Below are positions 17,146 through 25,595 of a DNA stretch of 64,000 nt, one piece after another. Numbering within the stretch: position 1 is the first letter of the stretch; each line of letters begins with the position of its first letter. Both the position numbers and the translations under genes were made by a program. Origin of the DNA: JBEKYD01 sp052148435 (GTDB lineage Bacteria; Acidobacteriota; Terriglobia; Bryobacterales; Bryobacteraceae); NCBI GenBank assembly GCA_052148435.1, contig JBKQIF010000035.1:19475-83474 (forward strand). The letters run 5' to 3'. Under the pieces are notes generated by a model. The model was not told the DNA's origin. It did no database searches and was given only the letters and a program-made list of their open reading frames with translations.

Positions 17146-18101
17146 ACCCACCAGGGGGCAGCGGGGGGCTGGCGTACGATCAGGCCGTTCAGGAACGCGG
17201 CCGCCTTGGTCAGCCCTTCTTCGGGCGACATCAGGCTGTCTTCGTGTTCGATCGAAAGCACGTAGTCGTAGCCGAACATGCGCAAAGTGGATACGAATTC
17301 GCGCCACCACTCTTCGCCGTGGCCATAGCCGCAAGTGCGGAAGATCCAGGCGCGGTTGCGCTCGTCGGTGTAGGGCTTGGTGTCGAGCACACCGGTGAGC
17401 GGCAGGTTGCGCTGGTAGATTTGCGTGTCCTTGGCATGCACGTGGAAGATGGCGTCGCCCAACAGGCGAATGGCGGCAATGGGATCGATGCCCTGCCAGA
17501 ACATGTGGCTGGGATCGTAGTTGCAGCCGATGGAGGCGCCGGCGACGGCGCGCAGCTTGAGCATGGTTTCCGGGCTGTAGGCGACAAAGCCGGGATGCAT
17601 TTCGATGGCGATGCGAACGCCGTGATCGGAGGCGAATTTGGCGCGCTCGATCCAATAGGGCGCGACCACCTCCTCCCACTGCCACTTCAGGATTTCGAGA
17701 AAATCGGGCGGCCATGGGCAGGTGACCCAATTGGGCTGTTTGGCGGTGGCGGAATCGCCGGGGCAGCCGCTGAAATCCACCACCACCGGGACGCCAAGCT
17801 TTTCCGCCAGCAGGATGGTCTTGCGGCTCACTTCGCGGTCGTGCGCGGCGCGCCCAGGGTCCGGGTGCAGCGGATTGCCATGGGAGCTCAACGCGCTGAT
17901 GGAGAAGCCTTCGCCATCCAGCGTCCTTTGGAATTCGGCCAGTTCGGCCGGGTGTTCCAGCATGGTGAGCTTGCAATGCGGATCGCCGGGGTAGTTTCCG
18001 GTGCCGAGCTCGACGGTATCGATGTTCAGGGACTTGAGCTTCTTGAGAACATCCGGCAACGGCAACTGGGACAACAGGGGAGTGAAGCAGCCGACTCTCA
18101 C
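17142..18101 (-). CDS. Sugar phosphate isomerase/epimerase (TIM barrel)
   Basis: A 319-aa AP-endonuclease-2 type barrel, as in xylose isomerase-like epimerases. Seen: VELGTGNYPGDPHC, a metal-ligand Glu in RIAIEMHPGF, the CNYDPSHMFWQGIDP Asp/His pair, FHVHAKDTQ, and the last Glu in YVLSIEHEDSLM. These are the usual divalent-metal ligands. The GTG at 18101 is preferred: AAAGGAG lies six bases before it, and the upstream in-frame ATG is in repeat sequence. Substrate unknown. It is translationally coupled to the YkgJ gene. Confidence 0.88.
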   Translation of the reverse strand: MRVGCFTPLLSQLPLPDVLKKLKSLNIDTVELGTGNYPGDPHCKLTMLEHPAELAEFQRTLDGEGFSISALSSHGNPLHPDPGRAAHDREVSRKTILLAEKLGVPVVVDFSGCPGDSATAKQPNWVTCPWPPDFLEILKWQWEEVVAPYWIERAKFASDHGVRIAIEMHPGFVAYSPETMLKLRAVAGASIGCNYDPSHMFWQGIDPIAAIRLLGDAIFHVHAKDTQIYQRNLPLTGVLDTKPYTDERNRAWIFRTCGYGHGEEWWREFVSTLRMFGYDYVLSIEHEDSLMSPEEGLTKAAAFLNGLIVRQPPAAPWWV

Positions 18102-18149
18102 GTGGGTCTCCTTTGCGAAGAAACAGAATATCACGACGTTCGTTGTGGG

Positions 18150-18205
18150 GCAGGTGGTTTGGTGGGTCGGACCCCCTGGTCCGCGGCCGACCCCCGGTCG
18201 GCCTT
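18150..18205. repeat. REP-like palindromes on the 5' side of the RAYT gene
   Basis: GGCCGACCCCCGGTCGGCC at 18185-18203 is a perfect 8-bp inverted repeat with a 3-nt loop. It is preceded by a related GGTCGGACCCCCTGGTCC segment. The T-rich TTTCTTTC after it resembles a terminator, but position and similarity to the 3' side favour a REP. Confidence 0.6.
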
Positions 18206-18248
18206 TCTTTCGATGAGAACTCCGCAGTGCCTGGGGAACTACCCTGGC

Positions 18249-18834
18249 ATGGCCCTCTACTGGCGGCGACTCCCGCACGACTTATGAAACCGAACGTTCC
18301 GTTTTCCTCACCTGGCGTCTCCACGACAGTCTGCCATCCCACCGGGCCTTTCCCCGCGGCACTCTCAGCTCCGGAGAGGCGTTTGCCGCCATGGATCGAT
18401 TGCTGGACGAAGCCCGCGATGGTGCATTCTACCTTCGCCAACCGGCCATCGCGGACATTGTCGTAGAAGCCCTTCAGTACAACGCCAGCGTCCTCGGTCA
18501 TTTTGCCTTGCATGCGCTCGTGGCCATGCCAAACCACGTTCACCTGCTGGCTACCCCGGCCGTGGCATTGCCCAAACTGACGAAATCGTTGAAAGGCATC
18601 ACAGCCAAGCGGGCCAACGCGATGTTGGCGTTGACGGGAAGCCCCTTTTGGCAGGAAGAGAGCTATGACCACGCGGTGCGGTATATAAGGGAATTCGAGA
18701 AGATCAGCAGCTACATTGAGGGGAATCTTGTGCGAGCGGGGCTGGTGAGGGAAGCCAGCGAATATCGATGGTCGAGCGCGGGATGCCCGGCCGGGGGGTC
18801 GGCGGCACCAACGGCGGCCAGCCGCGCGCGGTAA
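18249..18834 (+). pseudogene. REP-associated tyrosine transposase (RAYT), frameshifted
   Basis: A Y1-type (IS200-like) transposase that acts on REP palindromes. The body reads DRLLDEARDGAFYLRQPAIA, then HALVAMPNHVHLL with the HxH metal motif, then LTKSLKGITAKRAN, then FWQEESYDHAVR with the candidate catalytic Tyr, then YIEGNLVRAGLV. The expected N terminus (MALYWRRLPH at 18249) is in one frame and the continuation (TYETERSVFLTWRLHDSLP) in another; they join near 18279-18283, where one extra base breaks the frame. The only ATG in the main frame is 18391, which would drop the first strand. The last about 20 residues are REP sequence. Confidence 0.75.
18788..18825. repeat. REP-like sequence at the 3' end of the RAYT gene
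   Basis: GGCCGGGGGGTCGG (18789-18802) is close to the reverse complement of the 5' element at 18185-18203. It runs into GGCGGCACCAACGGCGGCC. RAYT genes are typically flanked by REPs in opposite orientation. Confidence 0.5.
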
Positions 18835-18905
18835 GTACGGGCTGGCGTTCGCCCTGGCAGTTCCACCGCCGCGACGTCGCGCACCGGGTCCACGGCTAAG
18901 AAGCA

Positions 18906-19187
18906 ATGCGGGTTCGGGTGCTAGGTGGGGCGGACAGCAATCAGGACCCGTTCAACTTCCCCATCAAGCTCAATAACAAAATCGCCGCGCTGGCTTCCAC
19001 CGTGCAGGACGGCGACGGCGAGCCCACCGAATCTTCTTACGAAGTCTTCAAGCTGCTCGCCGAAAAACTGGCCGTCCAGCAAAACCTCCTGGACAAGGAG
19101 TTGAAGACCGGCCTTCCCGCGGTGAACAAGCCGCTCTACGAAAAAGGCTTGAAAGAGCTGTCGCCAGCCAAGGAAGAGACCAAGTAA
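18906..19187 (+). pseudogene. C-terminal fragment of a sortilin/BNR-repeat exported protein
   Basis: The 93 codons read DPFNFPIKLNNKIAALAST, then ESSYEVFKLLAEKLA, then DKELKTGLPAVNKPLYEKG. This is the coiled C-terminal tail of large exported VPS10/sortilin-type BNR-repeat proteins common in Acidobacteria, which normally run to about 1000 residues. Nothing of the beta-propeller can be read upstream; instead the RAYT and its REP sequence lie there. I infer a remnant left after a deletion or rearrangement at the RAYT. It is unlikely to be a functional gene. Confidence 0.65.
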
Positions 19188-19216
19188 GCCTGTGGGCTGG
19201 TAGCGCCTCTTCTAAC

Positions 19217-20203
19217 TCAGAACGCGCGGGTGGGGCGGTAGCCGGGGCGGCACTGAACCCGGTACTTCTTGCCGGGGTCGCTGACGACCTCCACGCTGAT
19301 CTTGCGAAACCCTTCATTCGGGTTCGGCGCCGGGTAGTAAGTCACCGTGTAGGAGTTGCTCATGTCTTCGCGGATGCTTTCGAAGGCTTCCACCTGTTTC
19401 TGCCAGGTGCGCGCCCAGTAAGCCTTGCCGCCGGTGCGTTGGGCAATGCGGCGGAAGACGCCGCTCGAGATCGGGTCTTTATTCACTTCGTTGGTGGAGA
19501 TGACATAGATCGGGATGCCTTCGTCTTCGGCCACCGCGCGGACATCGTCGGGCGCCACCATGCTGGCATTGTCCGGCCCGTTGGAAAACACGATCACCAC
19601 CTTGCGGCCCGGGACTTTGGCTGCGTCGCGCAAAGTCAGCAACAAGGTGTTATAGAGCGCCGTATCGTCGCCGGCCACGGCGCTGCGCAGGCCGGTAATG
19701 GCGTCGGCGCGATCGTGCGTCAAAGTCGAAGCCCGCGACAGGTTGCGGCTGAAGGTGTAAATGGCTACCGAATCGGCGCGGTCCAGCCCGCGCACGAAAT
19801 CGGCGATGGCGTCTTCGGCGTACACGAACCCGCGATACATGAAGTTGCTGGTATCGAAGAGCACGAACACGTTGGTGCCCACGAACGCGTCCGGGCGCTC
19901 CATGCCGGGCAGCGCGTCTTTGTTGCCGTCCAGAATGGGCTTGGTCGTTCCGTCCACGGCAATGGCCAGCGGCGCGTTGGCGCCCTCCGCAAAGGTGGAA
20001 AGCTTCTGCGCGATACCGTCTTCGTAGATGTGGAAATCGCTCGGCTTCAGTCCGTTGATGTAGTGGTTCTTGCTGTCGGTGACCTGAAAGCTCAGCACCA
20101 CCATGTCCACTTTCACCCGAAACAGAGGCCGCTGCGCATCTTGCGCGCGTGCCAGCGCCCCCGCCCCCGCTACTGCCATGAATCCCCGTCGCGAAATAGT
20201 CAT
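19217..20203 (-). CDS. Exported VWFA-related domain protein
   Basis: A 328-aa protein of the acidobacterial VWFA-related family (TIGR03436 type). A Tat-like leader (ISRRGFMAVAGAGALA) is followed by a beta domain with SDFHIYEDGIAQKLSTF, typical of the family, and a von Willebrand A fold (about 108-290). The metal site in VFVLFDTSNFMYRG is DTSNF rather than the full DxSxS. VWA domains bind proteins or metal at the cell surface; the exact role is unknown. It lies 30 bp downstream of the 1120-aa gene in one operon. Confidence 0.85.
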   Translation of the reverse strand: MTISRRGFMAVAGAGALARAQDAQRPLFRVKVDMVVLSFQVTDSKNHYINGLKPSDFHIYEDGIAQKLSTFAEGANAPLAIAVDGTTKPILDGNKDALPGMERPDAFVGTNVFVLFDTSNFMYRGFVYAEDAIADFVRGLDRADSVAIYTFSRNLSRASTLTHDRADAITGLRSAVAGDDTALYNTLLLTLRDAAKVPGRKVVIVFSNGPDNASMVAPDDVRAVAEDEGIPIYVISTNEVNKDPISSGVFRRIAQRTGGKAYWARTWQKQVEAFESIREDMSNSYTVTYYPAPNPNEGFRKISVEVVSDPGKKYRVQCRPGYRPTRAF

Positions 20204-20233
20204 AGAGTCTTCCCGTTTGGCGAAATCTCTTTC

Positions 20234-23200
20234 TTACAAAGCCGCTTTCTGATCCCCCGCCCGGGCGTGGGCGCGCACATCGTCGCCCACCAATCGCAAC
20301 GATTTCAGCAGGGCGGGCCAATCCTCCAGGTGGGAGGCGAAAATATGCTCCACCAGCTTGCCGGTCCATTCGGGGATGCGCACATTGAGCTGGGCCGGAT
20401 CGAGGCTCAACTCGTCGGCCAGCGCCGCCCAGTACAGGGTGTTCGATTCCCAGCTCTCGGCCATGATGCGGCTGGAGTAGCCCATCAGAGTGGGAAACGT
20501 GCGGAGATTGAGCAGCTCCGGCCGATAAGAATTGGAAAGGGTCGGTTTGGGCGAGCCGAACGCGCGCGAGATGGCGGCGTAGTTGGCTTCCTTGGGATTG
20601 TCCCGCTCCAGGCGGCGCAATTCGTCGCCCAAGGGCGATCCATCGCCGCCGCGGCGCGGGGCCAGCACGCGGGCGATCAAAAAGAGTTCGGCTGGCGTGG
20701 TTTGCTCGGCCGCTTCCTGAACCTCTCCCTCCGCCAGCAGCCGCGACAGCTTGGCCGTGCGCGCGGGCGAGGCCAGCCGGCTCAGTTCGCCCGTCACCTC
20801 TGCGCGAAGCTTCTCGTCCACCGCCGCGCCCGCCATCAACTCCCGGCCGTAACGCAGATGCAACCCCACCCAGTGCACCTCGACCGGAGTCACGCTCCAC
20901 CAGGTCGGAATCTTGGCGCTGAGAATCATCTGCGGCACCAGGTCGCCCCAGATCAGGGCTTGCGTCTTGGCGGGCACCAGGAAGTTCTGCTCCGCTTCCG
21001 CCAGCGCGTACGGAAGCACGGCAAGCGAGCCCACCAGCCGTCCGCCGCCGTTCGAGGGCCAACCCGAGCCGTAGGGTTCGGTCGGCTTCCACATGCGGCT
21101 CTGGCCTTCGCTGCCGATGAAATCGTGGCTGCGCACGAACACCGGATTGGTATAGAGAACCTGCGCCCCCGGCGGCGCATAATGCGCATACACGAAGCCC
21201 AGCAGGGTATCGCGCATCGACGGAGCCAGCAGCCCTGAAAGCTCCCTCAGGCGAGCGGGGTCGCCGCCGGCTTTCTCGACCGCCAGACGGAAGTTCAATC
21301 GCCGCTCGCCGTCCAGGTGCCTTTCGCTCCAATAGCCGAAGCCCATGGCGTTGCGCTCGCTGGCGGTGAGCGGGGCGCGCGGCGGCGGCGCTTCGGTCAC
21401 GCGGGCGGCCAGCTTGGCGATCTCGGCGAGAACGGCTTTGTCCTTCGATCCGCTATTCAGCAGATCGGCCAGCCGGAGGAGGGTGTCGAGCGAGGACAGG
21501 TGCTGGGCCTCGAGAATTCGCGCCACCTCCTGCTCCACCTCCTCGCGCACTTCCACGTTGCCCGATTGCGTGGCGCCGGCCAGCAGATCGAGCATTCGTT
21601 GCTGCGCGCCCGCGCCCTCCGTGGCGCCGCCGGCGGAGGCCAGCAGCGCCTTCACCCCGTTGCGCGAGGCGTCGAACAGTTCCCGGTTGCCGCGCACCTG
21701 GACGAACGGCGCCGAAATCGCCAGGAAAGCTTCGTCGGCGCGGTCTTCCGCGATGGCGCCATCGCGCACCAGGATCTGCCATAGCGCCAGCAACGCCTGG
21801 AAAGAACCCGCCGCATCGGCGCGCTCGAGCGTGTCGCGCTGTTTGTTGATCGCCTCCACGGTTTCAAAAAACTGGGCGATGGATTTGTCGCTGAGCCGCC
21901 GCGATTCGCTGAACACGGTGTACTGGCTGCCGTAGTTGTGGTAGCTGCGCGCCAGCTTGTCGACCGTGGCCGGCGAGAGCGGCGCCGGCCGGTTGCGGTC
22001 GATATCGGAGATCGCCATGAATATCTTGAGCGGCTCGTTTTCCACGCTCTTCCGGCAGAGCGCAAACAGCGCCTCCACCAGATCGTCGGGCTCCTTCCAG
22101 GAAGCCGCCAATCGCGTCAGCTTACCATCGTACTTGCCCTGCGGGCTGTCCGTGAACAGCCTTTTCCACACCTCCAGGCTGCCGGGAATGCGCGGCCTGC
22201 CGGCGCCGTCCAGTTCTAGCTGCGTGGTCAACAGCATCATGTCGGTGTTGGAGCGGAACACCGGCCGGGCCGGTCCCGGACTGGTAATCCGCCCCCGTAT
22301 GGCGCTGTAGAAGCGCTTCATCCGCGCCGGCTCCAGCAGATAATCCCGCAGCGGCGTATCGATGCGTGCCAGCGCGTCGTACAGACTCGCCAACCAGCCG
22401 TCGTCCTTCGCCACCAGCCGGTCGAAGAATGCCGCGCCTTTTTCCGGCGACACGCCCACCATTTCCTGCCACGCCGTTTCCGCCCGCGCCCCGCCCGGAA
22501 TCACCGCCTTGCCGTTGCGGATCTGGAACATTCCGCCGAAGAAATCGAGAACGTGCGAGTACGCTTTCCAGTGGCTGTAGCTGCCGCCCTTGCGGAGCGC
22601 CTCGGCGGTCTCGTAGTCCAGCTTGGAGAACCCCAGATACAACCGGCATACCGCCGGATCGCCGAGCAGCGCTTCCAGGAAATCCTGCGTTTCCTTGTTC
22701 CCGCTCGTCCAGTATTCGGGGCCGAACAGCACCGGCGCGATGGTGGGATGAAAGTCGTAGCTGAATGGCCGGTTGGTGCGCAGCGCGTCTTCCAGCTTGT
22801 TCACCGGAAAACCGGAATCGGCGGTGATGAAAGCGCGCGCCGCGTTTACGGTTTCCAGCACCAGCTCCGAGCCGCAGCCTCCACGCATCCGAAAACCCAG
22901 GATGCGCAGCAAATCGCCCACGTTGGCCGCGTCGCAGGCCGGCACGCTCACCACCTTCGCCTCGCCGGCCATCTTCTCCAGTTCCCGCGCCTGCGAGAGG
23001 TAACGGTGCACCAGCTTCAGATACTCGGTTTGTTCCAGGCCTTCGTTGGAGTGGGAAGCTTCATAGCCGTTGGTCACCACGTTGCGGGCCAGCGCCGGAA
23101 AAATGTCCTCGGGCGCGGCATCGCCCGAAATCGCGGTCATGCGCGCAAACGAGCGCAGCGGACCGGGAATAACGGCCATGGCGGCTGCCGCGGGTGCGGA

Positions 23201-23596
23201 CGTCTGGCCCGGTAGCGCCAGCGTCTCGCCGGTCGCCGCGCGGTAGGCTTGGGCGTGCGTGGCGGCGGCGCCGCGGTCGCCGGCCAACAGGTCGTACCCT
23301 ACTAGGCGTTTCGCTAGCGCTGCCGCGCGCGCCGAGTCGCCCGCACGCACCAGCGCCGCCAGCAGCTTCTCGTAGGCCTCCCGGGCGCCCGGATCCCCAT
23401 ACCTATCCAGGAATTCGGCGTACTCGCCCAGCGCGGCCGCGTCTTGCGGACGGTTGCGCGCGGCTTCGGCCAGCGCCGCCCGCGTCCCTGCCGCGTCCCC
23501 GCCGGATTCGAGCTTGCGGCCCCGTTCCTCGTCCTGCGCCCGCACCCACGGCGCAATCCATACCGTCAGGATCGCCAACCACACCCAAGTCTTCAT
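20234..23596 (-). CDS. Large exported helical protein of unknown function
   Basis: 1120 aa. The signal peptide MKTWVWLAILTVWIAPW (cleavage after VRAQ) and GGGAGGG-like ribosome binding site support the ATG at 23596; the longer frame to 23650 is less likely. The N-terminal 100 residues look like TPR-type helical hairpins (AALAEAARNRPQDAAALGEY). The rest is Ala/Leu-rich helical sequence with scattered aromatic residues and no motif I recognise. Its operon partner is a VWFA-related protein, so the two may act together at the cell surface; this is inference. Confidence 0.8.
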   Translation of the reverse strand: MKTWVWLAILTVWIAPWVRAQDEERGRKLESGGDAAGTRAALAEAARNRPQDAAALGEYAEFLDRYGDPGAREAYEKLLAALVRAGDSARAAALAKRLVGYDLLAGDRGAAATHAQAYRAATGETLALPGQTSAPAAAAMAVIPGPLRSFARMTAISGDAAPEDIFPALARNVVTNGYEASHSNEGLEQTEYLKLVHRYLSQARELEKMAGEAKVVSVPACDAANVGDLLRILGFRMRGGCGSELVLETVNAARAFITADSGFPVNKLEDALRTNRPFSYDFHPTIAPVLFGPEYWTSGNKETQDFLEALLGDPAVCRLYLGFSKLDYETAEALRKGGSYSHWKAYSHVLDFFGGMFQIRNGKAVIPGGARAETAWQEMVGVSPEKGAAFFDRLVAKDDGWLASLYDALARIDTPLRDYLLEPARMKRFYSAIRGRITSPGPARPVFRSNTDMMLLTTQLELDGAGRPRIPGSLEVWKRLFTDSPQGKYDGKLTRLAASWKEPDDLVEALFALCRKSVENEPLKIFMAISDIDRNRPAPLSPATVDKLARSYHNYGSQYTVFSESRRLSDKSIAQFFETVEAINKQRDTLERADAAGSFQALLALWQILVRDGAIAEDRADEAFLAISAPFVQVRGNRELFDASRNGVKALLASAGGATEGAGAQQRMLDLLAGATQSGNVEVREEVEQEVARILEAQHLSSLDTLLRLADLLNSGSKDKAVLAEIAKLAARVTEAPPPRAPLTASERNAMGFGYWSERHLDGERRLNFRLAVEKAGGDPARLRELSGLLAPSMRDTLLGFVYAHYAPPGAQVLYTNPVFVRSHDFIGSEGQSRMWKPTEPYGSGWPSNGGGRLVGSLAVLPYALAEAEQNFLVPAKTQALIWGDLVPQMILSAKIPTWWSVTPVEVHWVGLHLRYGRELMAGAAVDEKLRAEVTGELSRLASPARTAKLSRLLAEGEVQEAAEQTTPAELFLIARVLAPRRGGDGSPLGDELRRLERDNPKEANYAAISRAFGSPKPTLSNSYRPELLNLRTFPTLMGYSSRIMAESWESNTLYWAALADELSLDPAQLNVRIPEWTGKLVEHIFASHLEDWPALLKSLRLVGDDVRAHARAGDQKAAL

Positions 23597-23807
23597 GCGG
23601 CCCTCCCGCTTATGGAGTCTCACTCTACCTAAACCAAAGACCCGATGCAACCGGGGTGGAATCCGGAAGAGAACAATTTAGTACCAAAGTGTTTCCCGGC
23701 CTGTGGCGTATAGTCCCGAACGCCTCGCCCGGCGCTGGCGAACAGACCATCTTGATGCTGGATACCCATCTTCGCGAACCCGCCGGTCCAAGCTGAGAGG
23801 TGGGCGC

Positions 23808-24203
23808 CTACAGCCGATAGCAGGGCAGATCCGTCGCGGCGAAATCGCTGCCGGTCGCAAGCACTGGCTCGCCGCGGGATTGTGCCAGCGCGTAGACGGC
23901 ACAATCGCCCAAGTTGAGCTGGGCTCGATGCCCCATTCCTTTTCCGAAGCGCCCAAACGCCGCGATGGCCAGTCTCGCCTGCATTTCATCGAATGGGGCC
24001 ACTTCGCTTACCAGTTCGTCCACGAGTTGGTACAACAAGCCGGCTGCGTTCTCTCCCAGTCGCGCTCGAAGCACCATCCCGGCTTCCAGCAGCGACATCG
24101 ACGACAGCACTCGATCCGCCGCCGTTTCCAACGCCTCCAGCACCCGTTCACGGATTGGCTCCCCGAGGGCAACCGCAATCAGCGCCGATGTGTCGACGAT
24201 CAC
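23808..24203 (-). CDS. VapC-like PIN-domain toxin (second locus)
   Basis: A 131-aa PIN ribonuclease of the Rv0624-like type. Acidic residues are complete: Asp4 in IVDTSALIAV, Glu40 in SLLEAGMV, Asp100 in LNLGDCAVYALA, and Asp120 in TGSDFAATD. It starts at 24203, overlapping the antitoxin stop by 4 bp. The product is expected to cut RNA when the antitoxin is degraded. The closing motif GSDFAATDLP is typical of this subfamily. Confidence 0.9.
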   Translation of the reverse strand: MIVDTSALIAVALGEPIRERVLEALETAADRVLSSMSLLEAGMVLRARLGENAAGLLYQLVDELVSEVAPFDEMQARLAIAAFGRFGKGMGHRAQLNLGDCAVYALAQSRGEPVLATGSDFAATDLPCYRL

Positions 24204-24478
24204 CGGTCTGGAATCCCGAAAGCGTCGTATCCCAGAATTTCTTCCGGGGTGCGGCCGTCGACCACCGGAAGCGTGCCGATCCTGGCGCAGAGCGCATCCA
24301 CTTTTTTGCGATCGATGGGCCGCCCCGTCTTCCGGAGCTTTTCTTCCAGGGCGGCAATTACAGCATCGCTGAGACCTACGCCCATACGCTTGCCGACTTG
24401 CTCAGCCAAACGATGAGCCGCCGGATTCTTGATATACAGCGTGCGCCGCTTCTCCGCCGCCGCCCTTCGGATCGCCAT
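24200..24478 (-). CDS. VapB-like antitoxin (PSK transcription factor type)
   Basis: 92 aa. The N terminus (TLYIKNPAAHRLAEQVGKR, then GVGLSDAVIAALEEKLRK) is the ribbon-helix-helix of the PSK/Rv0623 antitoxin family; the C terminus (PEEILGYDAFGIPDR) is the toxin-binding tail with the usual ILGYD-GIP ending. ATG 24478 gives a family-sized protein, and the longer frame to 24640 has no support. It is coupled to the PIN toxin by an ATGA overlap. Confidence 0.88.
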   Translation of the reverse strand: MAIRRAAAEKRRTLYIKNPAAHRLAEQVGKRMGVGLSDAVIAALEEKLRKTGRPIDRKKVDALCARIGTLPVVDGRTPEEILGYDAFGIPDR

Positions 24479-24516
24479 GGCTTCATTGTAAGGCAATCCC
24501 AAGGGATATACCAGCC

Positions 24517-24792
24517 TCACGGCCGGGTGGCCCGCTGCCGTGAACTGCGGACCCAGAGCGGCACGAGTTCCACCAGGCCGGCATCGCCAGTTGCGTCCGG
24601 ATCGGGAGTCGGCAAGGGCCTGCCCTCCTCCAGCAGACACCGAACCAAGTCCTCCATGGCGCTGGCAATAATTAGGCGGGCGTCGGCTAAATCGAAACCC
24701 TGCGTGACGGCTCCGGGAAAATCGAGGGCCTCCGCAACCACCATCTCGCCGGCCGCGCGTGGAAGGTGAAAGGCCACATGGTGGCAGAGCAT
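24517..24792 (-). CDS. Lone HicB-like antitoxin
   Basis: 91 aa with the HicB fold signature: a first strand (VAFHLPRAAGEMVVAEAL), the DFPGAVTQGFDLADA turn that resembles the usual LPGC.T.G.T..EA, and a helix ending CLLEEGRPLP. HicB proteins neutralise the HicA mRNA-interferase toxin and bind DNA through a C-terminal domain. No HicA-like frame (short, with the GSH motif) is seen beside it, so it is an orphan. It lies on the same strand just upstream of the vapBC pair (38-bp gap). Confidence 0.7.
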   Translation of the reverse strand: MLCHHVAFHLPRAAGEMVVAEALDFPGAVTQGFDLADARLIIASAMEDLVRCLLEEGRPLPTPDPDATGDAGLVELVPLWVRSSRQRATRP

Positions 24793-24818
24793 ACGCCCAT
24801 CATAACTGCATCGTCCCG

Positions 24819-25451
24819 CTAACCCCGGCCCGTCAGCTTGGCGCCGAGCGCCCCGCCGGCCATCGATAGGCAGGTAATCATCAGAAACAGGCCGGCCAGG
24901 GTGAACACCAGGAAGAAAGCCACGCCGGAGCCGCTGGCCAGCAGTTCATTGAGCTGGCTGATAACGGCGGGATCCTGGTGCATGGGCAGATTGTGCAACT
25001 GCTGGCGAATGGTGTCGGCCAATTGACCGTTGAGGGCGGCGGGAATTTTCTCCAGAGCGAATACGACGGCGGCCAGACTGAAGGTCAGAATGCCGGTGAT
25101 CCACCCCAGGCGGACACCTGCGCCGACGTTGATCCGCGCCCCTGTCTTGCGGCGATAGAACCACACCGCGAAAAACCCGGCAGCCAGCCAGTTGAGAAAG
25201 GGCAGAAATCCGGTGAGCACGGTTGCGCTCACCGCCAGCAGCAGGGCAATGCGCACAGCCACGGGATTGCGGAAATCCACGCGCGGCGGATCGGTGGTCT
25301 GAAGCACCGGCGGGGGAACATGGATCTCGATGCGATCCCGCACCTCCTCGACGGGAGCAACGCCGGGAATCTCGCGCTGCGGTTTGCCGCACTTATGGCA
25401 AAACAGGGCGTCCGGTGGCAGTTGTGCGCCGCAGGTGCAGAACTCTGGCAT
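24819..25451 (-). CDS. Zinc-ribbon membrane protein
   Basis: 210 aa. The N terminus holds a double-CxxC-like zinc ribbon (FCTCGAQLPPDALFCHKCG, Cys5, Cys7, Cys18, Cys21), followed by a linker and about four hydrophobic segments (about 68-85, 88-97, 113-133 and 178-205). Such zinc_ribbon_2 plus membrane proteins are common and of unknown function. The ATG at 25451 has no strong ribosome binding site but starts right before the ribbon. It may be read with the lone hicB gene, 26 bp downstream. Confidence 0.75.
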   Translation of the reverse strand: MPEFCTCGAQLPPDALFCHKCGKPQREIPGVAPVEEVRDRIEIHVPPPVLQTTDPPRVDFRNPVAVRIALLLAVSATVLTGFLPFLNWLAAGFFAVWFYRRKTGARINVGAGVRLGWITGILTFSLAAVVFALEKIPAALNGQLADTIRQQLHNLPMHQDPAVISQLNELLASGSGVAFFLVFTLAGLFLMITCLSMAGGALGAKLTGRG

Positions 25452-25595
25452 TCGAAGTGAAACCTCTACCAGTTTAGCTCCGGCAGGCTGTCGGTGATCG
25501 GACGCTCCGGGGTGGCTGGCAGCTTCGACCCAGGCACATCACCGGATTTGTGAACGAATTCCGGCGAAAAATCAACATGTGGTAGGTTTCTCTTC

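Noticed and set aside
16588..18906. A single 772-codon minus-strand frame spanning YkgJ and the region upstream
   Set aside because: Only the last 185 codons are protein-like; the rest is an out-of-phase reading of the isomerase gene and repeats.
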